A stretch of 22,232 nt of DNA from an uncultured Hungatella sp. (GCA_910585435.1 CAJUEJ010000024.1:1-22232), one strand, 5' to 3'; positions 1 to 10,896 are shown, counted from the first letter of the stretch. The notes: generated by a model not told the origin, from the letters alone. Numbers and translations are program-made.

Positions 1-1443
1 AAGAAGCATATCGGGGCTGTGGCTCAAAAATACAGGCTTATCCCCGGACAAATCCAGTGTGCCGTTCTGCAAATTCAAAAGATAATCGTCCACGTCTAAC
101 TGCTCATTGTCAAAAAAATATACATCCTTGCTGTCCTGAAGCATATTATTCCGGTTCCTGATGTTACATAACGTCGCCACTGCTTTTAGATATTTTCCCT
201 CTGTGTCAACGTTTACCGCATATCTCACAAGTGCATCCGACAGGGCTTTTGCTGATGCCCTCGCACTCAACCCCTCAATATCATCAATCCACCGTTTACC
301 GTCATACCTCATAAAATCTTTTCGTGACGGGTTATATCTGTGCTTGTCCTTAAATACATCCGCATACAGCCGCCCAAAGCCTTTATCTGATGTTTCGTAT
401 CGTTCAGCATGTAAATCCCTTAACGCCTGTTCTAAATGCTTGTTCTGCCGCCCTTGTGGAATAACAGGACGGCCATCATCCTTTTGTTTTGTAACGGATT
501 CATTGATACATGACGTTTCCTCAATCATTTTTTCCAACTGCTGCAATGTGCCGCCATTTGAAAAAAAATCTGCAATATCCGCTTTATCCCTGCTTCTGTC
601 CGGGATAACCACTTTAATAGATGCCGCCACGCCATTTAGGGATGATATAATATCCCTCGTGAGGTTTTCTCCTGCTATGTCATTATCCTGCAATATGACA
701 ATATCCGCATCTTTGAAGAATGGAGCAAACTTCTTCCCCTTATGCTTCCAGTCATTTGAACTGCCGGCTGTAGCAACATTTTTCATTCCATTTCTATGAC
801 CGAAATCAACGCACTTTTCGCCCTCTGGTATGTACACTCTTTCCCCTGCTTTGTACTGCCGGAAATCGCCGTACATGGCTATGCAGGACTGATATTCCTT
901 ATCTTTGAATTTCCGTACATATCCATTCTTTTCCACCCCCTGCGAAATATGCTTTTCTCGTTTTCCGTCATCTGAAATATAGTCGATACGGTACTTGTCG
1001 TAAAGTTTATTTCCCTCTGCATCTTTGTAATGGTAGTGATATTTTGAAAGAATTTCTTTTACAGAAAAACCCTCTCTTTTTGCCCTGTCATATAATCCCT
1101 TAATGACAAACTTCATATCCGGGGCAAATTCCTCTCCCCTGTTATCATCAATGGATATGCCGCATATCTCCGCACCCCTCCGCACTGCATCCGGGAACCT
1201 CAAACCCTCGCTTATCATAATAAGGTCAATACTGGAATACTTTTTCTGCTCCCCTGCAAAGTCCTTCAGGAAAAACAAATCTCCCGACTGGTGCAGTCCC
1301 ATCGAAGGATGGAGATCTGCGTTATTGTGTGATGATGTTTCAAGCGCAGTGTATTTTTTCCTCGTATCGTCATAACCGTATGAAGAAAATATTTGCCTGC
1401 TGCAACTCCCCTTAATCATCTGTACAGCTTCATTAAAATCCAC
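1..1443 (-). CDS. Phage/plasmid-type DNA primase (toprim + D5 N-terminal domain), 3' end outside window
   Basis: The minus strand is open without a stop from a GTG at 1443 to the left edge, giving 481 residues; the C-terminus lies outside. The GTG has a strong ribosome site, GGAGGTAA, 7 bases upstream (1448–1455). Residues about 40–95 resemble the CHC2 zinc-ribbon region of primases (HPS, then GDLFFLKDFAG, then GLRFPDAVRRGAEICG), but the usual cysteine ligands are absent. Residues about 200–285 form a toprim domain, with the conserved Glu in PEGEK (E207) and the metal-binding DND (D253, D255). Residues from about 370 match the start of the D5_N/P4-type region (YDGKRW; LLNLQNGTLDLSG followed by LSHSPDMLL). 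An SF3/D5 helicase domain should follow off the left edge. Known members make primers and unwind DNA for replication of phages, satellites and plasmids. I infer that this is the element's own replication protein. It follows the small HTH gene after 44 bases. Confidence 0.85.
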   Translation of the reverse strand, partial: MDFNEAVQMIKGSCSRQIFSSYGYDDTRKKYTALETSSHNNADLHPSMGLHQSGDLFFLKDFAGEQKKYSSIDLIMISEGLRFPDAVRRGAEICGISIDDNRGEEFAPDMKFVIKGLYDRAKREGFSVKEILSKYHYHYKDAEGNKLYDKYRIDYISDDGKREKHISQGVEKNGYVRKFKDKEYQSCIAMYGDFRQYKAGERVYIPEGEKCVDFGHRNGMKNVATAGSSNDWKHKGKKFAPFFKDADIVILQDNDIAGENLTRDIISSLNGVAASIKVVIPDRSRDKADIADFFSNGGTLQQLEKMIEETSCINESVTKQKDDGRPVIPQGRQNKHLEQALRDLHAERYETSDKGFGRLYADVFKDKHRYNPSRKDFMRYDGKRWIDDIEGLSARASAKALSDALVRYAVNVDTEGKYLKAVATLCNIRNRNNMLQDSKDVYFFDNEQLDVDDYLLNLQNGTLDLSGDKPVFLSHSPDMLL

Positions 1444-1487
1444 CGCCTTACCTCCATTCTGTCATTCTCTTTGAAAACCTCGCTCAT

Positions 1488-1703
1488 TCACTCATTCCCT
1501 GATAGAGAATCCATATATTTATCAACCTTAGAAACATTGATAAGATAACTCTTCCCAATACGAACAACCGCCCCGGCATCTTCGGCAATTTTCCGCATTG
1601 TGTTCCTACCCACTCCGTACCGCATACAAGCAGGCTCAATCTTAATAGTTTTTACCTGTGGTACTTCTCTTTTCATCATTTCTTTTACTTTTAATGCTTC
1701 CAT
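1488..1703 (-). CDS. Small excisionase-like HTH DNA-binding protein (DUF6462-like)
   Basis: This gene encodes about 71 residues. The central part (MRYGVGRNTMRKIAEDAGAV, then RIGKSYLINVSKVDKYMDSL) has the shape of a winged-helix excisionase/MerR-like helix-turn-helix, with a YxxGxNTMRKIA recognition segment followed by a beta-wing of the 'RIGKSYLINV' kind. I associate it with the DUF6462 family, common in Lachnospiraceae mobile elements, but cannot verify that here. Two ATGs are possible, at 1709 and 1703. The purine run AAAGGA sits only 2 bases before the first but about 8 before the second, so 1703 is preferred. It lies directly upstream of the primase and is divergent from the XRE gene. That position fits an excisionase or early activator of the element, which is an inference. 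Confidence 0.7.
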   Translation of the reverse strand: MEALKVKEMMKREVPQVKTIKIEPACMRYGVGRNTMRKIAEDAGAVVRIGKSYLINVSKVDKYMDSLSGNE

Positions 1704-1834
1704 AATCATTTTCCTTTCTATCTGCTATTGATTATCTTGTATCTTTATGCTAATATAGTATCATTAAGGATTAGAAAAATACACATCATAGTTACTTTTA
1801 TTTTTGTTACTTTTTATGATTGGAGTGGAATAAA
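1704..1834. promoter_or_regulatory. Divergent control region between excisionase-like and XRE genes
   Basis: This 131-base AT-rich interval separates two divergent genes, so it must carry both promoters. I see no convincing −35/−10 pair for either. A 9-base direct repeat, GTTACTTTT, occurs at 1791–1799 and 1806–1814, 15 bases apart and just upstream of the XRE start. It could be a repressor operator. The XRE ribosome site GGAG (1822–1825) precedes the ATG at 1835. Confidence 0.45.
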
Positions 1835-2491
1835 ATGAATGATAATTCAACCAATTCGCCTGAAAGAATGTTACTTTTAGGTAAACGCTTGAAAGAATGC
1901 AGAAAAGCGGCAGGATTTACGCAACCAAAACTTGTGGAAATGATAGAATCTTTACCTGAAAATAACGGTAAAATACGAAGCGACAAACATATCTCTGCAA
2001 TAGAACGTGGAGAACGTGCATTATCTATTGAATATGCCACGCTCATTGCAAAGGTCTTACATATTCGTTCAGAATATCTATTGGGATATGATGATTTCCC
2101 AACTCGTGCGGATAAGGCTCACGCCCGTTGGGATAAAATGGGCAAAAAATATATTTATATTGAAAATCTAATAAAGGATATGGGATATATCAAAACATAC
2201 GCATCAGACATTCGATATAAAACTATTGATATTTGCTCTGTAGATACAGATAAGGATATAGAAGAACGAATAGCTTTCGCAAAAGAATACATGGATTTAG
2301 GCGAACTTGATATAATATTAGAAGATACAATAGGGCGAAAAATTCATATAAAATCAAATGAAATGAATCGCATATATGAAGATATAGAGTTTATGATTAA
2401 ATGTAGAATTGAAAGAGAATTTAACGATCCATCAAGATACATCTATGCAGAAGATACGAAAGGAACATTTGATAAAATGAGAAATGAATAA
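1835..2491 (+). CDS. XRE-family transcriptional regulator (element repressor-like)
   Basis: This gene encodes 218 residues starting at ATG 1835, with GGAG 9 bases upstream. An in-frame TTG at 1820 would add five residues but has no spaced ribosome site. Residues about 13–88 form a canonical Cro/C1 helix-turn-helix: LGKRLKECRKAAGFTQPKLVEMI, then ISAIERGERALSIEYATLIAKVLHI, ending in the common YLLGYDD. The C-terminal 130 residues are charged, rich in Asp, Glu, Lys and Ile, and match no domain I recognise; there is no LexA-type Ser–Lys protease signature. The gene is AT-rich compared with lysS next door. It is divergent from the excisionase-like and primase genes, the position of a CI- or Stl-like repressor that keeps an element silent. 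The role is inferred from position and fold. Confidence 0.85.
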   Translation: MNDNSTNSPERMLLLGKRLKECRKAAGFTQPKLVEMIESLPENNGKIRSDKHISAIERGERALSIEYATLIAKVLHIRSEYLLGYDDFPTRADKAHARWDKMGKKYIYIENLIKDMGYIKTYASDIRYKTIDICSVDTDKDIEERIAFAKEYMDLGELDIILEDTIGRKIHIKSNEMNRIYEDIEFMIKCRIEREFNDPSRYIYAEDTKGTFDKMRNE

Positions 2492-2517
2492 AGAATTAAA
2501 ATAATTAAGTGTAACAA

Positions 2518-2554
2518 AAAGCCCTCTCTACTTTCCACCAGTAGCAAGGGCTTT
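2518..2554. terminator. Bidirectional intrinsic terminator between convergent xre and lysS
   Basis: The hairpin pairs AAAGCCCT (2518–2525) with AGGGCTTT (2547–2554). Inside it, CTACT (2528–2532) pairs with AGTAG (2540–2544), leaving a 2x2 internal loop and a 7-base apical loop. On plus it is followed by GATTTTT, and on minus the stem runs into TTTTTG. It can therefore end both the XRE transcript and lysS readthrough. Confidence 0.75.
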
Positions 2555-2575
2555 GATTTTTGAAATTCTATTGAA

Positions 2576-2597
2576 TTGAGATAAATTTGAGATAAAA
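2576..2597. repeat. Tandem 11-bp repeat at element/core border
   Basis: Two adjacent copies of TTGAGATAAA plus one variable base lie at 2576–2586 and 2587–2597. They sit at the last AT-rich bases before composition changes to that of the core. They could be integrase or excisionase arm sites or simple slippage; the sequence does not decide. Confidence 0.5.
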
Positions 2598-2612
2598 CCG
2601 CCATTCCGGCAG
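2598..2612 (-). terminator. Weak hairpin downstream of lysS
   Basis: On the minus strand CTGCC–GGAAT–GGCGG forms a 5-bp stem (one G–T pair) with a 5-base loop, followed by TTTTAT. It lies 50 bases past the lysS stop. The stem is short, so the stronger hairpin at 2518–2554 may do most of the termination. Confidence 0.35.
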
Positions 2613-2662
2613 CAGTGTAACAACAAACTTTCCTTTATTTTCGGGCTTTTCCGGCTCTAAAA

Positions 2663-4171
2663 TCAGTTAAGGCTCTTCATTGTGGGGAACAGCAAAACAT
2701 CCCGAATCGCCGGCGAATTGGTTAAAAGCATTACCAGCCTGTCGATTCCGTATCCGATTCCGCCTGTAGGCGGCATGCCGATCTCCAGGGCATTCATAAA
2801 GTCCTCATCTGTGGTGTTGGCTTCCTCGTCTCCTGCTGCCAGGGCCGCCTCCTGGGCCTTAAACCGCTCTCTCTGGTCAATGGGGTCATTCAGCTCGGAG
2901 TAGGCGTTGCACATCTCCCTGCCGTAGATGAAAAGCTCAAACCGCTCCACATGCTCCGGCTTATCCGGCTTTCTCTTGGTCAGCGGAGATACCTCCACCG
3001 GATGGTCCATAATAAAGGTAGGCTGGATCAGATGCTCCTCCACAAACTCCTCGAAGAACAGGTTGATAATATCCCCCCGGACATGTCTGTCTTCATAGTG
3101 GACATCCTTTTCATCAGCCAGTTTTCTGGCTTCTTCTGTAGTCTTTATCGCATCGAAATCAATGCCTGTATATTTTTTGATGGCGTCTACCATGGTCAGG
3201 CGCTCAAAGGGTTTTCCCAGATCTATCTCCACTTCCCCATAGGGAATCAGGGTGGTGCCGCACACTTCCGTAGCTACATGGCGGAACATATTCTCGGTCA
3301 GATCCATCATGCCGTAATAATCCGTATAGGCCTGGTACAGCTCCATCAGGGTGAACTCCGGGTTATGCCTGGTATCCAGGCCTTCATTGCGGAATACACG
3401 GCCGATCTCGTAGACCTTTTCCATACCGCCTACAATCAGCCTCTTCAAATATAATTCCAGAGAAATGCGCAGCTTTACATCCTCATCCAGGGCATTGTAA
3501 TGCGTCTCAAAAGGCCTTGCCGCAGCGCCGCCGGCGTTTCCCACCAGCATGGGGGTCTCCACCTCTAAAAAGCCCTGGTCGTCCAGATACCTGCGGATGC
3601 AGCTGATAATCCTGGAGCGCATCACAAATGTCTTCTTTACGTCCTCATTCATGATAAGATCCGTATAGCGCTGGCGATAGCGCATGTCTGTGTTGGTCAG
3701 ACCATGATACTTTTCCGGAAGAACCTGAAGGCTTTTGGACAGCAGGGTGATAGAAGATGCATGGATGGAGATCTCGCCTGTTTTGGTCTTAAATACTGTG
3801 CCGGTCAGGCCTACAATATCCCCGATATCCATCTTCTTGAAGTCCTTGTAGGACTCCTCCCCTACGCTGTCCCGGGCTACATAGGACTGAATATTCCCTT
3901 CCAGATCCTGCACGTTGCAGAAGGAAGCCTTTCCCATGACCCTCTTAGACATCATACGGCCTGCGATGGATACTTCCTTTCCCTCCCACTGATCATACTG
4001 CTCTTTCACATCAGCGCTGTGAACCGTCACATCGTATTTCGTAATTTTAAAAGGATCCTTTCCTGCTGCCTGCAGCTCTGCCAATTTGTCACGGCGGACT
4101 TTTAACAGCTGGTTTAACTCCTCCTGGGTCTGCTCATGATTTTCCGGATGCATCTGATTCTGCTCTGCCAC
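2663..4171 (-). CDS. lysS: Lysine--tRNA ligase, class II
   Basis: This gene encodes 502 residues, the normal length for bacterial class II LysRS. It charges tRNA-Lys with lysine using ATP in the cytoplasm. An N-terminal OB-fold anticodon-binding domain (about 60–150: VSIAGRMMSKRVMGKASFCNVQD) is followed by the catalytic core. The core has motif 1 around 198–210 (QGFLEVETPML), motif 2 at about 254–278 (YEIGRVFRNEGLDTRHNPEFT) and motif 3 near the C-terminus (GGIGYGIDRLVMLLT). The start is GTG at 4171, with AAGGAG 8 bases upstream. It follows greA after 48 bases and probably shares the greA promoter; I see no T-box or other leader before it. Its 3' end faces the integrated element, and the C-terminus (LLFPTMKSLN) looks intact, so insertion did not disrupt it. 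Confidence 0.97.
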   Translation of the reverse strand: MAEQNQMHPENHEQTQEELNQLLKVRRDKLAELQAAGKDPFKITKYDVTVHSADVKEQYDQWEGKEVSIAGRMMSKRVMGKASFCNVQDLEGNIQSYVARDSVGEESYKDFKKMDIGDIVGLTGTVFKTKTGEISIHASSITLLSKSLQVLPEKYHGLTNTDMRYRQRYTDLIMNEDVKKTFVMRSRIISCIRRYLDDQGFLEVETPMLVGNAGGAAARPFETHYNALDEDVKLRISLELYLKRLIVGGMEKVYEIGRVFRNEGLDTRHNPEFTLMELYQAYTDYYGMMDLTENMFRHVATEVCGTTLIPYGEVEIDLGKPFERLTMVDAIKKYTGIDFDAIKTTEEARKLADEKDVHYEDRHVRGDIINLFFEEFVEEHLIQPTFIMDHPVEVSPLTKRKPDKPEHVERFELFIYGREMCNAYSELNDPIDQRERFKAQEAALAAGDEEANTTDEDFMNALEIGMPPTGGIGYGIDRLVMLLTNSPAIRDVLLFPTMKSLN

Positions 4172-4219
4172 GATTTTCTCTCCTTTTTCATGTAAATTAT
4201 AGGAAACGTTATAAATCTT

Positions 4220-4702
4220 CTATGATACTCTCTGAATCTCCAAAATCTTATACTGGATAACCCCTACCTGGGTCTCCACATCCACGATATCGCCTACTTT
4301 TCTGCCAAGCAGAGCCCGACCTACAGGAGATTCGTTGGAAATCTTGTTCTGAAGGCTGTTGGCCTCTGTAGAACCTACAATCCTGAATTCCATCTCCTCG
4401 TCTTCGTCGATTTCGAACACTTTCACTTTACAGCCCACATTGATTTTTTCCAAATCAATCTCATCCTCTACCACAACCTCCGCATTCTTGAGCAGCTTCT
4501 CCAGCTCCTCAATACGCAGCTCGATATCTCTCTGCTCATCCTTGGCTGCATCGTATTCCGCGTTCTCAGACAGATCTCCCTGCTCTCTGGCCTCCTTGAT
4601 CTTCTGAGCCACTTCTTTTCTGCGGTACACTTTTAGATTCTGAAGCTCATCCTCATACTGTTTCAGTCCCGCATACGTTAAAATGTTCTTTTTCTCTGCC
4701 AT
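4220..4702 (-). CDS. greA: Transcription elongation factor GreA
   Basis: This gene encodes 160 residues, standard for GreA. It binds the RNA polymerase secondary channel and stimulates cleavage of backtracked transcripts. The N-terminal coiled coil (about 8–75) carries the acidic tip QGDLSENAEYDAAKDEQ, with D43 and E46 in the positions that act at the polymerase active site. The C-terminal FKBP-like domain (about 80–158) includes SPVGRALLGRKVGDIVDV. Its leader of roughly 87 bases starts from a near-perfect sigma-A promoter (4796–4824). It is the first gene of a probable greA–lysS operon. Confidence 0.97.
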   Translation of the reverse strand: MAEKKNILTYAGLKQYEDELQNLKVYRRKEVAQKIKEAREQGDLSENAEYDAAKDEQRDIELRIEELEKLLKNAEVVVEDEIDLEKINVGCKVKVFEIDEDEEMEFRIVGSTEANSLQNKISNESPVGRALLGRKVGDIVDVETQVGVIQYKILEIQRVS

Positions 4703-4795
4703 AATACCTGTTACCTTCCTTTTACTTTCCTATATAATTCTGAAAATCCTTTGATTTAAAGCCTTTTTTACTCCCCCAAGCCTTTTGTTCAAGAC

Positions 4796-4824
4796 ATTAT
4801 ATCCTAAACACCTGCTGTTGTCAA
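4796..4824 (-). promoter_or_regulatory. Consensus sigma-A promoter for greA–lysS
   Basis: On the minus strand TTGACA (4819–4824), a 17-base spacer and TATAAT (4796–4801) match the housekeeping consensus at all twelve positions. It sits just downstream of the dusB stop, so greA–lysS is transcribed independently of dusB. The expected start is near 4789. Confidence 0.85.
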
Positions 4825-4836
4825 GAATGGGGAAAA

Positions 4837-5802
4837 TTATATCCGCTCCTCCACCAGACTCTGAAACTGCTCCCAGCTCTCCACCTGGTTTACTTCGTTT
4901 CTCAATGCCGACGAACGGGGCAGGCCTGCCGTATACCATGCCAAATGTTTTCGCATCTCCCTGATGCCTGCATATTCTCCTTTATATTGAACCTGAAGCC
5001 TTCCGTGGCGCAGGATCATGTCCTTTAGCTCCCTGCGGCCAGGCCCCGGCAGAAGCTCTCCTGTCTCCAGATAGCGGATGGTTCTGGAAAAAATCCATGG
5101 ATTTCCCCTGGCTCCTCTGGCTATCATCACTCCGTCGCAGCCTGTCTGCTCCATCATGGCTTTGGCATCCTCAGGTGTAAAAATGTCTCCGTTGCCTATG
5201 ACAGGAATCTTCACGGCCTCCTTGACCTGCCGTATCACATTCCAGTCAGCCTTTCCGGAGTAAAACTGCTCCCGGGTGCGTCCATGGACCGCCACCGCTG
5301 CCACCCCGCAGCTTTCCGCAATTTTGGCGATTTCCACTGCATTCACATGGGTGTCGTCAAATCCTTTGCGGATCTTTACGGTTACCGGCTTTTTCACCCG
5401 CTTTACCAGCGCAGTCAAAAGCTCCCCGGTCAGCTTAGGATCCTTCATCAAAGCAGATCCTTCTCCGTTGTTCACTACCTTAGGCACCGGGCAGCCCATG
5501 TTGATGTCGATCCATGCGTAGGGTCCGTCCTGCACCTGGGCTGCCATGGCACTGACGATCTCCGGATCCGATCCAAACAGCTGAAGGGCCACCGGCCCCT
5601 CCTGCTCACTGACCTCCATCAAGGGGCCGGTATTCCGGTTTTTATAGAAAATTGCTTTGGCGCTGACCATCTCCGTGTACGTCAGGCCGCATCCCTTCTC
5701 TTTGCACAAAAGCCGAAAGGGCAGATCCGTCACACCTGCCATAGGCCCTAAAACCACCGGTGTATCCAGTACCACATCTCCTATTCTTAATTGACCTTTC
5801 AA
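4837..5802 (-). CDS. dusB: tRNA-dihydrouridine synthase (DusB-type)
   Basis: This FMN- and NADPH-dependent enzyme reduces uridines in the tRNA D-loop. It is about 321 residues, a normal length. The TIM-barrel signatures are present: LGPMAGVTDLPFRLLC near the N-terminus, INMGCPVPKVVNNGEGSALM with the catalytic Cys, VKIRKGF, VHGRTREQFYSGKADW, IPVIGNGDI and GVMIARGARGNPWIF for the flavin phosphate. The longest frame begins at GTG 5814, but the ribosome site AGGAGG (5815–5820) abuts and overlaps that codon. The in-frame TTG at 5802, about 11 bases from GGAGG, is the better start and gives MKGQLRIGDVVL. It is probably co-transcribed with the small gene upstream (gap about 50 bases) and ends just before the greA promoter. 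Confidence 0.93.
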   Translation of the reverse strand: MKGQLRIGDVVLDTPVVLGPMAGVTDLPFRLLCKEKGCGLTYTEMVSAKAIFYKNRNTGPLMEVSEQEGPVALQLFGSDPEIVSAMAAQVQDGPYAWIDINMGCPVPKVVNNGEGSALMKDPKLTGELLTALVKRVKKPVTVKIRKGFDDTHVNAVEIAKIAESCGVAAVAVHGRTREQFYSGKADWNVIRQVKEAVKIPVIGNGDIFTPEDAKAMMEQTGCDGVMIARGARGNPWIFSRTIRYLETGELLPGPGRRELKDMILRHGRLQVQYKGEYAGIREMRKHLAWYTAGLPRSSALRNEVNQVESWEQFQSLVEERI

Positions 5803-5856
5803 AAGCCCCTTCACCTCCTGTCGCCGGTTTGTGCAGCCATTCAGGCCCTTTGGCCG

Positions 5857-6183
5857 CTACAGCTTTTCCCCCAGAAACAGAACGCGGTAATACAGCTCCA
5901 GGGATTCCAAAAGCTCCCTTTTCTCCATCTGGTACTGTTTGATCTTAAGGGCACTTCCGATCTCGTCGAAGAGATAATCCCCGTCTGCCGCAGCCACCCG
6001 GAATTCCAGATTGCCCTCCGGGTCAAATTCCATGGTCAGAATTCCTCCCACATCCTCTGTGTACAGCACACACAGGATCTGCAGCTCCCTCTGAACCGCC
6101 TCCGGCAGCCCTTTAAACTGCTGGTTAAAATAATATTTCTGCTGGTAGGAATTGGCCCCGCAGAGAACCATTTTTTCTTCCAT
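5857..6183 (-). CDS. Conserved hypothetical protein (DUF6145-like)
   Basis: This gene encodes 108 residues, soluble and acidic, without signal peptide or membrane segment. Recognisable stretches are EKMVLCGANSYQQKYYFNQQF, LPEAVQRELQILCVLYTEDVGG, ILTMEFDPEGNLEFRV and DYLFDEIGSALKIKQYQ. I recall this pattern as the DUF6145 family of Lachnospiraceae and relatives, found next to dusB, but I cannot confirm the number. No catalytic motif is evident. An AAAGG run lies a little upstream of the ATG. It is most likely the first gene of a two-gene unit with dusB. Function unknown. Confidence 0.8.
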   Translation of the reverse strand: MEEKMVLCGANSYQQKYYFNQQFKGLPEAVQRELQILCVLYTEDVGGILTMEFDPEGNLEFRVAAADGDYLFDEIGSALKIKQYQMEKRELLESLELYYRVLFLGEKL

Positions 6184-6288
6184 AGATACTGCCTTTCCCT
6201 TCTAATATACTCTCGGAATCTCAGGAAAGATTCTGAGAATATATTCTACCACTATGCAATATATGCCTCCGGTATTCCATCCGGCCGC
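6184..6288. other. Leader/promoter interval before the DUF6145-like gene
   Basis: This AT-rich interval holds an inverted repeat, TCTCAG (6219–6224) with CTGAGA (6233–6238) around an 8-base loop. On the minus strand it also has a possible extended −10 (TGGTAGAAT), but no clear −35. The promoter of the DUF6145-like–dusB unit should be here, but I cannot place it. Confidence 0.3.
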
Positions 6289-6324
6289 AAAAAGAGAAGG
6301 CTCTCTCCTATCCAGAACCCTCTC
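6289..6324 (-). terminator. Probable intrinsic terminator of pfkA
   Basis: On the minus strand GAGAGGGTT (6316–6324) pairs with AGCCTTCTC (6294–6302), 9 bp with two G–T pairs, and runs directly into TTTTT (6289–6293). It lies 58 bases past the pfkA stop. A separate perfect 6-bp hairpin, CCGGCA/TGCCGG (6329–6348), sits just before it. Confidence 0.6.
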
Positions 6325-6382
6325 ACAACCGGCATCTGTCTCTGCCGGATCCTATCTGCTTTCTGCCGGTTAAAAGCCACTC

Positions 6383-7357
6383 TTATCTGGTAAGCAGCTT
6401 GCTGATATCATACTGATCTTCCGGAATATCCTTCTCCATGGCCAATGCTTCCTGAATATCAAAATCCGTATACTCCCCGTTCTTATAAGCCACTACCCGG
6501 TTACTCTTACCTTCTGCCAGCAGCTCCACTGCCTTGGCGCCCATGATAGAGGCGTATACACGATCCTTACAGGTAGGGATACCGCCCCGCTGCATGTGCC
6601 CCAGAATCGTAGCCCTGGTCTCGATGCCGGTAGCTGCCTCGATCCTTCTTGCCATGGAGGCGGAATGTCCGATTCCCTCTGCGTTGATGATAATGTGATG
6701 CTTCTTTCCAATCTTTCTGTTCTCAATAATATGGTTAATCAAAATCTGCTCATCGCCGTCATAACGCTCCGGAAGCAGTATGTCCTCCGCGCCGTTGGCA
6801 AATCCGCACCACAAAGCAATGTACCCTGCATGGCGTCCCATAACCTCGATGATACTGCACCGCTCATGGGATGTGGAGGTATCTCTTACCTTGTCGATGG
6901 CTTCCATAGCCGTGTTTACTGCCGTATCAAATCCAATGGTATATTCTGTACAGGCAATATCCAGATCAATGGTTCCCGGGATTCCGATGGTGTTTACCCC
7001 AAGGGCAGACAATTTACCGGCGCCACGGAAGGAACCGTCCCCTCCGATGACAACCATGCCGTCTATCCCGTGCTTTTTACATATCTCGGCACCCTTTTCC
7101 TGGCCCTCCAGGGTGGTAAACTCCATACACCTTGCCGTATACAAAATTGTGCCACCTCTATGAATAATATCAGACACACTGCTGGACTGCATATCCACAA
7201 TCTCTTCCTGCAGAAGTCCGGCATACCCTCTCATAATACCCTTTACCTTCATGCCTCTGTTAATCGCACTTCGAACTACGGCACGGATGGCAGCGTTCAT
7301 TCCCGGAGCGTCTCCACCGCTAGTCAATACACCGATTGTCTTTATCTTATTTGCCAT
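6383..7357 (-). CDS. pfkA: ATP-dependent 6-phosphofructokinase
   Basis: This gene encodes 324 residues, the bacterial PfkA length. It phosphorylates fructose 6-phosphate to the 1,6-bisphosphate, the committed step of glycolysis. TSGGDAPGMNAAIRA binds nucleotide at the N-terminus, and GGDGSFRGA (105–113) and PGTIDLD (127–133) form the active site with catalytic D131. Gly in GGDGS and Gly128 before TID are the ATP-type residues rather than those of PPi enzymes. One deviation: the usual TIDND is TIDLD here, with Leu at 132. MGRHAGYIALWCG and the later HMQRGGIP substrate motif are intact. The ribosome site AGGAGG lies 7 bases before the ATG. It follows dnaE by 40 bases and is probably co-transcribed with it. 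Confidence 0.97.
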   Translation of the reverse strand: MANKIKTIGVLTSGGDAPGMNAAIRAVVRSAINRGMKVKGIMRGYAGLLQEEIVDMQSSSVSDIIHRGGTILYTARCMEFTTLEGQEKGAEICKKHGIDGMVVIGGDGSFRGAGKLSALGVNTIGIPGTIDLDIACTEYTIGFDTAVNTAMEAIDKVRDTSTSHERCSIIEVMGRHAGYIALWCGFANGAEDILLPERYDGDEQILINHIIENRKIGKKHHIIINAEGIGHSASMARRIEAATGIETRATILGHMQRGGIPTCKDRVYASIMGAKAVELLAEGKSNRVVAYKNGEYTDFDIQEALAMEKDIPEDQYDISKLLTR

Positions 7358-7397
7358 CTTCCAACCTCCTGATAGTAAGAGTTTATTCGTGAATATT

Positions 7398-10880
<3,483 letters not shown>

Positions 10881-10896
10881 AGCTGCCCCTCCTCGT

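Noticed and set aside
161..799. 212-residue plus-strand frame near the left edge
   Set aside because: It is antisense to the primase frame, which has toprim and D5 motifs and a good ribosome site.
4172..4219. Possible T-box or lysine-sensing leader before lysS
   Set aside because: The gap after greA is only 48 bases and shows no specifier stem or T-box sequence.
6329..6348. CCGGCA/TGCCGG hairpin considered as the main pfkA terminator
   Set aside because: No U-run follows on either strand; the neighbouring hairpin at 6289–6324 has one.
5791..6393. 200-residue plus-strand frame opposite the dusB/DUF6145-like region
   Set aside because: It lies antisense to two recognisable genes and a terminator. 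Its composition is that of a shadow frame, with no motif.
6596..7372. 258-residue plus-strand frame opposite pfkA
   Set aside because: It is fully antisense to an intact pfkA and shows no recognisable domain.
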